Origin: Gymnorhina tibicen
Taxonomy: Eukaryota; Chordata; Aves; Passeriformes; Artamidae
Length of the DNA stretch: 64,000 nt
Assembly (NCBI GenBank): GCA_013399875.1
Contig: VXAZ01000440.1
Coordinates: 42,566 to 106,565 of the forward strand
Direction of reading: 5' to 3'
Positions 1-12,885 of the stretch are shown piece by piece (the first letter of the stretch is position 1; each line of letters opens with the position of its first letter). The position numbers and the translations under genes are program-made. A model generated the notes under the pieces. That model searched no databases, was not told the origin of the DNA, and saw only the letters and a program-made list of their open reading frames with translations.

Positions 1-2660
1 GCAGTGTTCTGAGTTCAGGAACAGTGCCATGTGTGCTCCATCAAAAAGTGGGCTTTATGTAATCAGATTTTTAGCTTTGAAATTCATCTACTGTCACTAT
101 TTTACTTTGTTTTAAATTTTGCAGCTTAGATATTATCCAGTATTCATGCTTGGGTAACTTGATTGAACAGGAAGAAAAACTTTATCAAGAGCACAGACTT
201 GTGTATTTGGCCTATAACATAGAACGAACAGACAGAAAAGTAATGTGGAGTAGCAGGTGGGGGTGATCACATCTCTGATGTAAATTTGTCCCTCAGATTC
301 TTTTGGCCATGTTGAGTTAGAATTTCTTAATATGAAATTCTTCATTTTGTGCAGATTTTTTATTTTAAAGCAATGCTATCAGATTTGGTGAGATAATCTT
401 GTAAATGGAATTTTGAAATAAGTATGGCAATCTCTTTTCCCTGGATCAACACGTCACCTACTTCATTAATTAAACTGGAACATTCCCATTTTATCAAGTG
501 TCAAACAGTTGAAGGTTACAGAGAAGAGATGAAGGATTCTCCTTAGGATTGAGAGAAATGTGTTGGTGTGAATTCTTAACATTTGAGAGAGACCTCTGAT
601 GCACTTTAAATACTGGTCTAGTTATTCACTTTTTCACTGGTGAAAAGAACTGTTGATATCCAATCAACTGTTGATGAACAAAGTAAAACCAAACAAAAGG
701 GTGTGTTTTTCAATATTATGTGTAATTAAACTGTGGGATTGCAACAGGATATTTCAGAGGCCAAAAAGATGAGGAGTTTCTGGAAGAGGATGGATGAGTT
801 AACGAGACGAAGTCTCCCGGTTATGAAATGGCAAAGGAGTCCTTACCCTGTTCAGGGATATGAGTCCTTATCCCGTTTGGAATGGTCGAGAGCCTGCAGC
901 CTCAGTCTTAAGGCTTAGCTCATGGCTGGTGCATTTAAGTAGAAAAGCTTTGGGTTTAGGCAGGAGGGAAAATGAGAGTTATAGAGGTACTCTTGAGGGG
1001 TTTTAGTCCTGGTTAGCTCCTAAAAGTCTGCAGTGTGGTGCTTGATGCTTCATTCCTACTGGATTTTCTGCTGTGAATAGACAATTTAACCTGTCTGGTG
1101 AGTGAGAAATTGCAGATTATGAGACTAATAAAGATAAAAAACTTTTTAAAAACTGCATTTAGATGGCTACCTTTTTCTTTTCATTTCTCTACTCTTTTAA
1201 GAAAAGGAGGAGGAAACTGGTTTTCTTAATTTTTTGATTGATCCAAATCTGTTTACTAACTTCTTGTTATGCTGCTTTAAGATTACCTGACACCTCTCTC
1301 TCCCAAATGCCATAGCTCATTTTTGCATTCATCTTTCATACACACCTATGGGGGAAAAACATTTGCCAGTCTGAATATACAGTGAAATCAGTTATAAAGA
1401 AAATGCAGGAACTGTTCTATTTCAGTTATATACTGAAATGTCCTCACGTACTGTACAGTAGTACATGGAGATGTTTATTATCTGCAGATTAAAAATACTG
1501 CACTAGTTTATTAGATGTTTAAAAGTATTTACTACAACTAAGGAATCAATTATAAGGATTCCTTATTTAAAAAGAAGGTTAATTCCTCAGTGCACATGGA
1601 TCTATACACAAAACCACGAAATCTCTGGGCACAGTTGAAGAAAGGGCTTTAGGGGAGTGAAGAGGCCATGTGGTTTTATGGGTTTTGATGGGGGGGGTGG
1701 TTTGGATTTTTTTGGTTTGTTTGTTTCTACTTCATGGTACATCTCTTGACCAGCACTGAGACGGAGTCATCCTTTTGCAAGAAGATGCCAGGGACATTTG
1801 TGTTCAGCAATCCTTTGCTCAGCACTTTAGTGCTGATATATAGGGCAGAGCATTTCTCTGGGGGGAAACAGCCAAGAAAAGATGTAGCAGGAACAATACA
1901 CCACGTGTATGCTGACTCCAGAAGTCCGTGGATGTCCGTGCTGAGACTCTTCAGTGGAAACCAAGCATTGTGAGCCGCAGCACTGGGAGAAGAGCACGTG
2001 CTGGGAATGCTGAGTGCTGAGCATTCTGGAGCGGTAGCATGTCTATGCCACTGACATTTGTCTGTTTTCCTTGGCAGGCGTCCCTCCTGGGCTGGCTTAG
2101 CTCCTCTGTATGCCAGGGAATGGGTGTTGTACATTGGCTCTAGTGTGACCAGTGTCTTTTTAGCTGCGTGCTTCTGAAAATGTTTGGGAAACCAAAGGGT
2201 TCTTCTGTCTTCATGACAGTATAGCTTGGCAGATGTTTCAAAGGAAACTGGGCTTGTTTACCCTACACTGGGCATGGAAGAAGAAATAACATCTCAGTCA
2301 CTCTCTTCTTGCCAACAAGAACAAAAAAGTCTGACTCTTGGTCAATAAGAAAACTTCTCAAAGCTAAATTATACAAACTTACTGCCTCAGGCTCCAGTTC
2401 AGTCCTTTATTTCTCTTGGATGTTACAGCAATAGCTGTCGTCATCAGAGCTCCTTTTGAATTTGTTCATGGTTAGAAGAGTCCTTTGGATGCAGTGTTCA
2501 CTCATGCCTTTGTCACTGCATTCTTATTAGTGGAATGACACCAAGCTGTCGCAGGAAGCTGAAATAATTTTTGGTGTATGAAGCACCAGATAATTTGTGT
2601 CTGACTACTCGTGACATTGGAGAATAGGTAGGAACTGACACATTAGAATAAGTTTCTGAT
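1..2660. other. Unique non-coding sequence
   Basis: AT-rich single-copy-looking DNA with no recognisable gene. Open frames of 60-135 codons lie on both strands around 1.73-2.13 kb, but they overlap one another in opposite directions and match no family I know. A good isolated splice-acceptor sequence (pyrimidine-rich, ending TTGGCAG) occurs just before 2078, but no convincing donor follows in an open frame. I see no RNA gene, CRISPR array or mobile element here apart from the short G/T tract listed separately. Confidence 0.6.
1690..1727. repeat. G/T-rich low-complexity tract
   Basis: A run of about eight G residues is followed by mixed T and GGTTTGTTTG-type sequence with almost no A or C. 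It is simple sequence of slippage origin and has no coding content. Confidence 0.6.
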
Positions 2661-2745
2661 TGCTGTGGGTTAACTCCAGTAGGCAGCAAAGCCCCACTCA
2701 GCCACTCACTCCCCCTCAGCGAGGCAGAAGTGAGACTGTTCGTGG
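2661..2745 (-). mobile_element. Decayed LTR fragment of an avian endogenous retrovirus (3' end)
   Basis: The plus strand reads TGCTGTGGGTTAACTCCAG, then GGCAGC, GCCCCACTCAGCC and CACTCACTCCCC, then a purine-rich AAGTGAG and CGTGGGTTG. This order matches my recollection of the antisense 3' end of a widespread bird LTR, whose next segment is normally GAGATAAAGACAGTTTA. The copy would therefore be on the minus strand, with its terminal CA (plus-strand TG) kept at 2661 and everything upstream in the element lost or unrecognisable. Divergence and the lack of a second boundary suggest an old insertion. The family assignment is from memory of the motif order and was not searched. It appears related to the fragment at 17409-17535. 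Confidence 0.55.
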
Positions 2746-4186
2746 GTTGTGTATTGAGGGAAGTCTTGAGTCCAATATGAAATTCTGCTTCACTTTTTCA
2801 CTCAAGAAAGCATAGTAAATACATAGCCAGCTTATTGTGAATGTAACTGTTTTGCTGCATAGAAACAGCCACATTTTGTGAAAATATATTAAAATCATAA
2901 AACTCAACTTTTTGTGATAATCAAAAGTGTAGTGTAATATCACAGAGAAAATAGACTTTTAAAGATCCCTAATATTCCAGGGCACTTCTGCAGTCATCAC
3001 ACCTCTTCTATCATTAAACAATTTCTGTCCTGTCACTCTGTAAGCTTGAAAAATCACTATTTGATTTAAAATTTACGCTTTTTATGACTACATAGCCCAA
3101 AATGACTAAACTCTGTTTAAAACGAAGTTCAACATAAATCCTCTTCAGTCTTGAAGGAATTTATTTTGTGAAAATTGGACTTTAGCGAAATAGTTTTATT
3201 ATTGATTTATACCCTGTGCCCACACAGCCCCCTCTCAGTAAACACAGACTACACAAAGTGAATCCTCCTCATCTCAGCATCCTCACCACTCTTCAGGGTC
3301 TTTGAACAGCTGGAGTAGGGCATGGCTTTGCAAGTGATATTCTGTCTTTTCCTCAGGCACTAATTTATGAAAAATACAGGAATATCTTTGGGCTTCCATT
3401 TATTTCCCTGTCAAATATGACTAAACTTAGTAAAGATACTCTGAAGGTGTTTAGATGTCTGAGGTATGAAGCAATTTTATATGCCTGTTTCCTGTAGGAA
3501 ACCTGATTGAAAAAAGAGAGATTCCTTCAGGAACTGTGTTGTGCCCTTGTGCTGTTGTTAATTTGAAGGCATAAACTGTCAAATTCGATTTCTTTCTGTA
3601 AAAGTTGCATCTGTACTCTGGGTATATATTGCCAGTTGTCACCTTACCCAGCTTACACAGTGTGTGGCCATGCTGAAATCACATCAGCAGCTTTCTCAAC
3701 AACTCCTTGAAGTTATCAGGTATATCTTTTGACCACCTAGATTTCAGTGACTTCAAATATACTATTATTTATGTGGCTGTTGGTCTACCTGACCAAGGCA
3801 GTTTTATTAGATAAAGAAAATTTAGTTTGAAAATCCAGTTTTAACAGTTTAAAATTTACAGTTCTGGAAGCTCCTGTGTATTTTCAGCCTTGAAAGTAGA
3901 GGGACATATAGAAAAGGAATTTCAGATTTGACCTGTAGATCAAATGATGTTACATTGAGGAATCTTAAGTATTTTTGTACTGTCCAAACTGACAACTTTA
4001 TCTAATGTCAGTTTCTGTTGCCATCTTTGAAAATGAAATATTTACTAGCCCCAAATTAAGTCTTAACCTGATCTAGGCTTCAAAAGCAAATAGATACAGC
4101 TGGATACTGCTACACAACTGATTCACATCTTAAAATTGCCTATATATCTTCTGAAAATGCTGCCTATTCGATGTGTGGTTTTGTGG

Positions 4187-4239
4187 GATATCTAAGGTGG
4201 GATATCTAAGGTGGGATATCTAAGGTGGGATATCTAAGG
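4187..4239. repeat. 14-bp minisatellite, about 3.8 copies
   Basis: The unit GATATCTAAGGTGG is repeated head to tail three times without error (4187-4200, 4201-4214, 4215-4228), followed by a partial fourth unit GATATCTAAGG (4229-4239). Each unit holds the 6-bp palindrome GATATC. A related partial motif, TAAAGGTGG, follows immediately. Perfect identity suggests recent expansion and probable length polymorphism. Confidence 0.95.
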
Positions 4240-5448
4240 ATAAAGGTGGAAGTTTTACATGGATAACTCTGTATCACTGGGCTAATGAAACATCTGTTTG
4301 GGGAGAGGAGGGGAGTGTGAGGCACGAGGATTCTGTGCTGTGTAGAGACGTGTCTGTGCATCTCTGAGTATTTAGAGAGCACGTAAGAAAAGGACAAGTA
4401 ACTCATGGAGGTGAGAGAAGGAAAAGAAAGAGGAATGTGAAGGTTTTATATACTCCAATCCATAAAGCTTCAGCAGCAGCAGTACCTATTCCCTCAAACA
4501 AGTCTTTATTTATGAAAAAGTCAAAGTTTTCCTTGCGGAAAAAAAGTTTTAACTCTTGATAGCCTTGAAAAGTGTAAATGAGCATAAGCAAATGGCTGGA
4601 AGCAGAAGAAAGCAGAGCTGGGTGTTCACTGGCACAGCCGGAGGGTGGGTGGGTGTGTGGGAGGGCACACACACGAGGCCTTTCAAATCTGTATTAAAAA
4701 TACAGCAGTATTTTTATAAGCAGTAATTTTTTTATTATAAAATTTGTCAGTTCAGTTTCCAAGAGTCTTGCAAACCTTCCTCTTACAGTATGTCTACTTT
4801 AATCTAGAAACAAGACAAGAAAGCTCCCTAAAATCTTGAGAAGTTTGATTTTAAATCCGTGATCACATGGGTTGTTTCCTTTTTGATTCTACTCAAACAG
4901 CCCCAGGGCTGCCCTGAGGCATCAGAACTAGGTGCAGATGGCCCAGTTTTCTCCCGGTTTGAGCTTGTAGACACAAACCTCTTGGTCCACAAATGTTAGT
5001 AAATAGAGATGAAGCTATTTCTTTCAAAATAGAGCTTCTCTCCTATGTCTTTGACATTGCAGCTGTTGAAGCCATTCAGATCCTTGAACTGGCTTGTTAA
5101 TTTGATGAGGCTCCTGCCTGAGTCCTTCAGTTGCTGGGGACAAACTTAGTGAAGACTTGAATGTCACATTCTAAGGTTTCATTTTTCATTTATTTTCTTC
5201 TTCAGTAAGTATTACTCTGTGGTTAATTTGTTCTCTGGGATGGATGAAATAGAACTAATATGAAATTCAAATGAATTCTTCTGCTGGCAGCCTGTTTGTT
5301 AGCAGCAATAATGAAATATAATGGCCAAGGGATAGAGAAAACCATTAAGTATTTTCCTCAATAATTCAGGGCTTTGATAAATTTAAGCAGTCAATAAAAA
5401 TATCCAGAAAAACTACTAACCTAGAATTTGTCTGTGTACTTTTAAATT

Positions 5449-5471
5449 TTATATATATATGTATATATATT
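5449..5471. repeat. AT dinucleotide microsatellite
   Basis: A (TA)n run interrupted once by G (TATATATATGTATATATAT). Simple sequence with no coding content. Confidence 0.8.
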
Positions 5472-8400
5472 CTTATTTTGTTTGAGATCATGTTACTTTT
5501 ATGAATGCTTTAGTCATTAAAAGGAGTCCATTTCAGTTGTACAAATTTCAAACCTAAAAAAAATCCCAAACTATGCAAACCACCTTTTATCTCTAAACTA
5601 GTGGCTCTTTTATGAAACTGGAAGCCAATATTGTGAAGAAAAACACATCATTTGTCGGCACTTGCTGGGCTGCCAAGGACACGTGTAAAACACCTGACCA
5701 GCAATAAGTGTATCTTTCACGGGACGTTGAACAGGATTTTACAAGGTTATTTGCTTCCACCTACTGCTCATCCTTGATATTACAGAAGAACCCAACCGAG
5801 GGAACCCTTGGATAGCCGGAATTCCAGAGGCTCGTCTTTCCTTCCTCTGGGCCGTGGGAGTGGAGTGTGTACACAGGAGTTCAGTTTGCCTTTTATGCTG
5901 CCTTACGTTGTCGTGAGGAAAGAAAAGATGTTGGAAATTCAGATAACTTTTCTAAAGTTTCCTGTTCCTTACGGTTGCCTTGGGGGATTGGTTTGTGGCA
6001 GCGTGTGTTGCAGTGGCGGGGCAGCAGCGCAGGAGAGCAGGTTGGGACGGCAGGGACAGAGCAAACTGCACAGTGTGGGATAAATACGTGGCTGCTCGGG
6101 GTGCGGGGTGCGTTAGCAGGACTAATGGTACCTCAGGATCCTGATTTCACTATTCCTGCTTGCAATTCAAGGAGTAAAATTAAATGTAGAATTACAGAAA
6201 CTATGTAAAATAAAGTATATGCAGGTTTCTACTGCATCCTAAAGCCAAAACGTCATGCAGGATCATGCTACTACCAATAATTACTTTTGCTTTCTAGAGC
6301 TTTTACTTCACTCTGTTCAGTGACATATTTATAATGCTGCTGTTGATCGAAGGTGGTAGATTTGTTTCCCAAGAGCCCAGTGTGTTAAACTTCAAAAATC
6401 CCAGCTCTTAACCTTGTGCTTGTCCTGCATTGCTCCTGATGTTCTGCAGAAAACCTTGCTTTGTTTCCCTGTTGCTGCTACCAAACAAAACAGACCAAAA
6501 AGGCAATATATAAAACACAGAGCTCTTAATATGCTTGTAATAATGTTATTTAATTGGCTGTTATGCAGTGATACCTAGAGAAAAAAAGGAAATGTGTTGG
6601 TTGTAAACTGAAATGGATGAGAGGGTTTTCTATTTAATTCTATCTTTCCCATGAAACATACTATGAAGTACTCTATTGTTACATAGTTTGCCTAAAATAA
6701 TTCTTCAGAAGGAACAGATTTTTTTGGGTTTTAACTTTTTTTTTGTGATGTAACAACATTAAAGAAGGTGCCTGATACATTGTTCAGATCTCTAGGATTT
6801 TGCAGTTGCTATACAGCAATGGTGCTTCTCGATCTCAAATAATTCACAGAGGTGGGAAATTTGCAATACACATATGAAGTGACAGCACTTTGTCATTTTG
6901 CACTTAGAGAAAGTAGCACAGATATCTCCCAGAGAAGAACATTCTCATTTCTTCCCTTCTTGCTCTGAGATTGACAGATGATTCATTCTGATGATTTTTA
7001 AAGCTTAGGGTCTGTGTACATTTTGTCTTTAAAAGAGGTATGTCTAGGATGTAGATGTATACTCAGATATTTATATTTAAACATAGATTTTATTAAGTCA
7101 GTAGCTTCACTGGCTTAAAGAATTACAACACTAATTGCTTCAGAAAATTAATTGGTTTTTATCTTGCCCTTGTGCAGAAGTCTAAATCCAGGTGTCTAGC
7201 CTTGAAGACATACAGCTATTTCTTTAGCTAAATCTGGCTTTACATAATTTCAACAATAACAAGTTCTTGCTGGCCTCAATATCCAGTGAGACTGAACCCA
7301 TCCAGATGTGGTTTTCATTGCTAAAGATGCAGTGGTTAATTTGTAAAGATTCACTTTCCGTATCTTTAGACAGAAAACCAAACACTAAGGGATGAAATGA
7401 TTGTCTAATGTTCAGGGATAAAACACAGAACAGAAATGATGTAATTTGCTATTCAGCCTGAATCTTTTCCTGGTAGCTGGTATCAGTTAAAGGCAAGGTC
7501 TCAGTTCCAGGTGAGGCTCGTTGTCTCTTCAATTCCTGATTGAGCATGGGAGGCGCAGCTGGGCTGGCCCCACCTGTGCCCCTGTGGGCTCAGGGCTGCA
7601 CTTGTGCCCTTTCCTTGCTGCTCCAGATAACCCTGGCAGATAAGCTGTGCTGGGAGGGAGGTGGGTTTTGTTTTATCCTGGTAAAACTGCATTTTTAACT
7701 GAGTGATGAATGCTTATGAACTCGGGTTTCTTAGAAATTGCTTTTAATGGGAAAGGACAGTGGTGAAACAGCAAACGAAAATATTCCATGGGCAGCAGAA
7801 GGGATCAGAGTGCTGTTGGGTCTTCAGGAATATTCATCACACTGAGAGTCTGTAATAGCCATGACTACAGTCTGAGAGGAGCTACTTTATTCTGCTTTCA
7901 GTTAATTTAGGTCAGTGTGTGAGACAGAGCCACTCTTGTCCTTGGTAATATGGAAAGATATGATTCATTTTTGATTAACCAATAAATATGTTGGAGAACA
8001 TTACATTCTTTCCAAAAGGTGACTTCGGGCACAGCTAGGACATGAAGAGCATGGGTGCTAATGAAGTTTGAATTCATTCCCCTGAGGCAGAAGGCTTTTT
8101 AAAAACAGAGCTTTTTTCCCTCACTCACTCACCAAAAAGAAGTGAGTGTAAATATCCAAACAGTCTCAGGAAGTGAGCCTGTAGGCAGAGAGAGTATTTC
8201 CTTATCCTCCACATGGGAGACATTTTGAGAGACTGTCTGGCTGGCAGTAAGTCACATTGAAAGAAAATTTTTGGGTATTATATTCCACAAAGTACAGTCT
8301 GGTTCCCCATGAAAAGTGATGGAATGTAAAGAATATTAGAGGTGCTGATTCATATATCAGGCTGGCTAGAATAACAAATGGTTTTTTGCTGCTTAAGTGA

Positions 8401-9685
8401 CACAACTTGATATGCCTCATGAAAACATCTTTAATGTAATTTGCTGTGAATTAAAGTATTTTTTTCCAGGAAACCTTGCTTCATCTTACTTGGTTGAACA
8501 ATTTAATTTTTAAAAAACTTTTATAGGTGTAGGTAAGAAGTCTTTGGCTTTGAAGTAAAACCAGTCCTTCATTTAAGATGAATAGGCATGCTGTTGAAGA
8601 AACATAAAGTCTTTATTTTACATTTGTTTTCATTTTTAATAGGAGTGGCTATTTGCTATCAGCTTTAAATTTGCAGCCTGGAATTTATGTGCAAATAACT
8701 AGCCAATAATCCAAAATCTGATTAGAGTAGTTCCAGCTTCAGTGAGAGGCTGGGGAAGTACTTTTAACAAAAAATTGTCCCTCATCCATATGTTATTCTT
8801 TTCCCAATAGAAACCTCTAAAGTTGCAATAGTTAAGTAAAATTTGCTTCCAAGAATATCCTCACTAGAAAAGTAAAGCTGAAAAGAAAGTTAGTAGGTCA
8901 CTTGTCTACAGTTTAGTGACTTGAGTTGTATTTGGCTTACTCAGTTTCCAGTAGTAATTTGTTGTAAAAAGGGTGAGTGTGAAGCAATAAATGCATTTCA
9001 GAGTATAATTTTTTGTGATAACTATTATCTCTGCATGTCTTCAGCACAAAAATCCATAGGTTCAAAGAGTCAAAATACTTCAGGAATAAAAGGACCCTGT
9101 GTTGGGTGTCATTAGGCTTAAGATAATTTGTTTCATTCCTGAAGAAAACATGTCTAAAATATCCACATGTGTACCAGTCTGTACACACACACATTTACAT
9201 GTTTATCATAAATAGATGCTTTGCTGCTCTTGCACATTGCAGTGAGAGTCAGACACAAATATCTATCAAGTCCTAGTTAGCACCTGATAACAGACAGCAG
9301 GCTGAGCAGGTTTTGCTCTTTACCTTACCTTTATTTTTCTTTCAGCTTCCATCACTAGTTTATTTAAAAAAAAAAGTGAGTAAGAAATATATTTTCCTCA
9401 GGATGGAAGTAAAAAAGAAAATGTATGCTATAAAATCTTTCTATTTTTCTTAAGAGCTGGCTACACTGTATTGAACTAGGTTTGAGGGTTTTTGGTGTTC
9501 TTTCAACCCTGTCTTTAAATTTATGCATGTATTAAAGTTTAATAAACTTCACCTAAAGGCACAATACTAAACGTCGTGTATTTAAATATACTGTGTGTAC
9601 AAAAATAACAGTTCTTCAGCCCGAGTTATTCCCCAGTGCTGGTCAATGTGCTTTGTGACATGGGCTTCTCTGTTTGTGCTTTCAG

Positions 9686-9733
9686 GACACTAAAGCAGAG
9701 TGCAGTTCTGGTGTAGAACCTGAGGACAGAAAA
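9686..9733 (+). other. Candidate internal coding exon (48 nt), unidentified
   Basis: The acceptor is pyrimidine-rich (CTGTTTGTGCTTTCAG, ending at 9685) and the donor is near-consensus (AAA|GTAAGTGG, GT at 9734). Of the three frames, the one beginning at the first base is open throughout and encodes DTKAECSSGVEPEDRK; the exon is a multiple of three and phase 0 at both ends, so it could be a cassette exon. I do not recognise the peptide. It is hydrophilic and acidic/basic mixed, as many alternative linker exons are. Having both good splice sites and an open frame is better than most chance pairs here, but with no partner exon or homologue the call stays speculative. A lncRNA exon or a chance pairing are the alternatives. 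Confidence 0.3.
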
Positions 9734-12700
9734 GTAAGTGGCTTGTTTTAATGTGATTTGTCAGGCTACTCTAGTAGCTGGGATTTTCTCTGGTTGTTGT
9801 TTAGTTTTTTTTTTTAAATTAAACCTTGTGAAATTATTTTATGATTCTTTATGTGTGTATGTGTTCATGTTGTATTTTTACTTAAATGGGGACAAAACAG
9901 TCTTACTCTATTGCATATACTTGTTAGAAATTTGAATAACTGCTTTTTCAGAAGGGAATTATAGTCTTAATCTCTTTATACTACAAAAAGTTTAAAAGGC
10001 AGTTGCACTTCCTATTCTTAATTTACATGATTAAGAAAGTTATTGTGTGTCTTTCATGATAAAGTTGGCATACCATGTTAAATATTTGTAAGACAGCAAG
10101 ATGACTGGGTTTTTTTGCTTTATAAGTAGTACCTTTGAAAACTTTTTTTTTTTTCTTTTAAAGGGTTGATTAAAACAAATGTTTCCACTTTTATTTTCTC
10201 TGGACAAATATAAACCAAATACAAAATACATTTTCAGTTGCGTTCTTCACCTTACTCATGGTAAAAACTAACCAAGAAACAAAGGCTTCACGAAGAAACC
10301 TTCAGCTTAAAAAAAGAATTAAATTGTCAGAAATAAATATCAATCCAGTTTTAAAGAGATTCATGTGTTTTGTTTAAATATCTCTTGCTCCTGAAATCTG
10401 AAAATCTGGATTACTAGATCTGTGCTTAGGGTATTTCTGTGTCAAATAGTAACTGAGTTTGTGGAAGTGTTGAGCACACGACCTGTGATTTAAAGTCTCT
10501 AACTTCAGCTGGTACTCACTCTGTCCCACTGGGGCTGCAGGTTCTCAGCATTAGCTTTTATCAAACTCTCCAGGTGCTTCCATTTAGATTCATGTTCTTT
10601 TAGAGTGTTCTAAAATCCAGTCTGAGACCTTACTTCTAAACCCCAAGTTTTTTGGTGTTGGTAGCAAGTACTAAAACTGCCCAACCAAGAAGTTCTTTTT
10701 GCAATGTGAATTATGGGAAAGGGTGTCAGGAGCCTGCCAGGCTTTGGACAACAATTTATTAATGTGTTGTATTTCTTCTTCCTTGAATTGCAACTTGCCT
10801 TTTATCTAGCAGAGGCAGCCTGTTACCAGTAAACTGGGGTGTTTTAATGGTTTATGACACTATGGTTTGTACCTCAGTGGGAATTACAGGAGATGTGTGT
10901 CTGATACTTTCTCTTGTGACTGCTTGTGACTCAAAGTGCCTGCTCTGAGCTGGGGTGGTTTCCTACAGGGTTATTTCCACCTTCATTGACTCAGGATATC
11001 CAGCTTTCACATGCAGAGACTGCAATTAGCAGAAAGGATTGTCTAGAAAACCCCTCAATTTTTCTTCTTCCTTTTGTTATTTTGTGGAAGCACTTTGAAA
11101 GAGCAGAAATGTGATAAACACCTGTTGTTGCATGGTATGTTTCATCTTTTCTCTGTGTTTGGTCCCAAAACTGAAGCTTCCACCAAGTTTGAGTGGCAGT
11201 TGTTCTTTCCAGTCCAGGGAGAGAGTTACCAGTGATGGTCCAATACAGATACATCAATCTTGGTTAATACTAATGCATTGTTTCATGTTTGTTGAAAGCA
11301 CCCATTAAGAATGTAATGTAATTCATAAACCTGAAACATTGTCAATAAATATTTTTATTTCATCTAACTTGAAATCAAGACAAACTACTGCAATTAGGGG
11401 CATGCATCATTAGTATCTAATAATTTGAACTTCCATAATGAAATATACTACTAATGAACTATATCATTAGTAATTAATGGGAGATTCTCCCAGTTAACCA
11501 CAAAATACAAACCTGCAAGGTGCCTTTTCTCATGTTCCTTTTTTCTTGAAGTTTCCTAATCTATAATTTCTGAAGTAGAAATTTATGTGACCATGACAAA
11601 AGTATTGCCTGGAGGCAAACTCAAATTTAATAACTGTACTTATTATTTTGAAATCTATTATTCTGTAAATGACAAAATAGCAGTTAATTATTGTGACCAC
11701 CTCATCACTGTGATCTGTCTCTCCTTCCACTGTCTTCAACTGATCTTTTCATGTAAGATTTTTATTTATTTTCTGCAAGGATAAAAGCTCCCAGGTTTGA
11801 GATTACCAGGTGACAAGTAATGCAGTCTGCTCTCTCTGGCCTAGATAATTAGGCATTACTAAATTGTCTTTACCATCCCCAGCAGAGGACCCATAAGTGC
11901 CTATACAAATAATTTCCTGCATAGTGAATACTTTTTTTGCATTTGTCACACCCAAACTTTTTTGTTTTGATCTCATACCACCATTCTGAACATCACAATA
12001 TTGGGTGTTTAATGAATCATGTGATCACAGAAATGGCTCAGCTTTGCTTCTCAAAGAAACATATGTAGAAAAGTGACCCCTAAATTGTCACAGGAAGAAA
12101 CCTGTTAAAAACACACCAAGTGTGGTTTTTGTAAAAATACAGTGATATCTGCAGCTAGCCACGTGATGTTTTGGAATTTGAGTCATGATTTCAAAGCCTG
12201 TGTGATGTTTTGCTATTACAAGGACGATGACAGATGGTCAGGTTGTTTTTCCTTCTACCCATGTTTTCTGATGTAACTCTGTGTGTTGGACACAAACAAA
12301 ATGGTTCCGGTGGAAGGCAATTAATAAGGATATTGGCCATTTTGCCAAGAGGGAGAGCACGTGGATTCCTTCAAAATCCTTCCATTTGATATAACCAAAC
12401 CATAGTCTGTCTCTAAGAAGACTTTTAATATGTACAGCCTTTTTGCTGGTGTTGCTCTTACACAGCTCCATCATCTCCCACTACCTGAAAACCCTGCCCC
12501 TAATAAATCTTTCTTGTTTTTTATTTAATCTCAATTAAGATCTTTACTTGGTCTGAGCAGTTATCTCTTTTTTTTTCCCCCCACTATATGTTTATATGGG
12601 ACTTGCTTTAAACAGTAGTGTTCAAAAATATGAAAAGAAACTTTAAATAAGATTTCTCCCAGTCCTGCTCTGTCTTTGAGATATGAACAGAGCACAAAGG

Positions 12701-12885
12701 ACATATTTTGTTTTACTCTGCAACTGTCATATCATCAAATTAATTCATGGCAATGCTGTTAAACCGAAACCCTGATATAAAGTTATCTCCCCCGTCATCC
12801 TTTGTGTGACATTTCCACCTGAAATGGAAAACTAACATTGCAAACTGAAAGTTAACTTACAGTAACCTTTCTGTGCTGGATAACT
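9734..12885. other. Unique non-coding sequence
   Basis: AT-rich DNA with no recognised gene or mobile element. A short T-run sits near 10143. Weak splice-like signals occur, such as the acceptor TTGTTCTTTCCAG ending near 11215, without matching donors. Open frames of 62-88 codons overlap on opposite strands and look like chance. Confidence 0.6.

Larger units (their letters stand above)
2746..9685. other. Unique non-coding sequence
   Basis: About 7 kb of mainly AT-rich sequence with no identifiable gene. Slightly GC-richer patches lie at about 5800-6130 and 7500-7670. The first contains two overlapping open frames (91 and 113 codons) after an acceptor-like TTGATATTACAG, but their composition and sequence suggest no known protein. 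Isolated splice-like signals occur, for example before 3357 (TTTTCCTCAG) with about 47 open codons after it, and before 6299 (TTTGCTTTCTAG). None has a clearly matching donor. Apart from the minisatellite and AT tract listed separately I recognise no repeats. Confidence 0.55.

Noticed and set aside
8322..8342. Near match to the muscle microRNA miR-1 (TGGAATGTAAAGAA)
   Set aside because: The match breaks after 14 bases and no complementary arm lies upstream or downstream to form a hairpin.
8468..8532. Acceptor TTTTTTTCCAG followed by a GTAAGA donor
   Set aside because: All three frames contain stops, so it is not a coding exon; a non-coding exon cannot be shown without transcripts.
9357..9377. 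Strong acceptor CCTTTATTTTTCTTTCAG with a GTGAGT donor 30 nt later
   Set aside because: The intervening sequence is mostly a poly-A run and the donor arises from it; a chance pairing is more likely.
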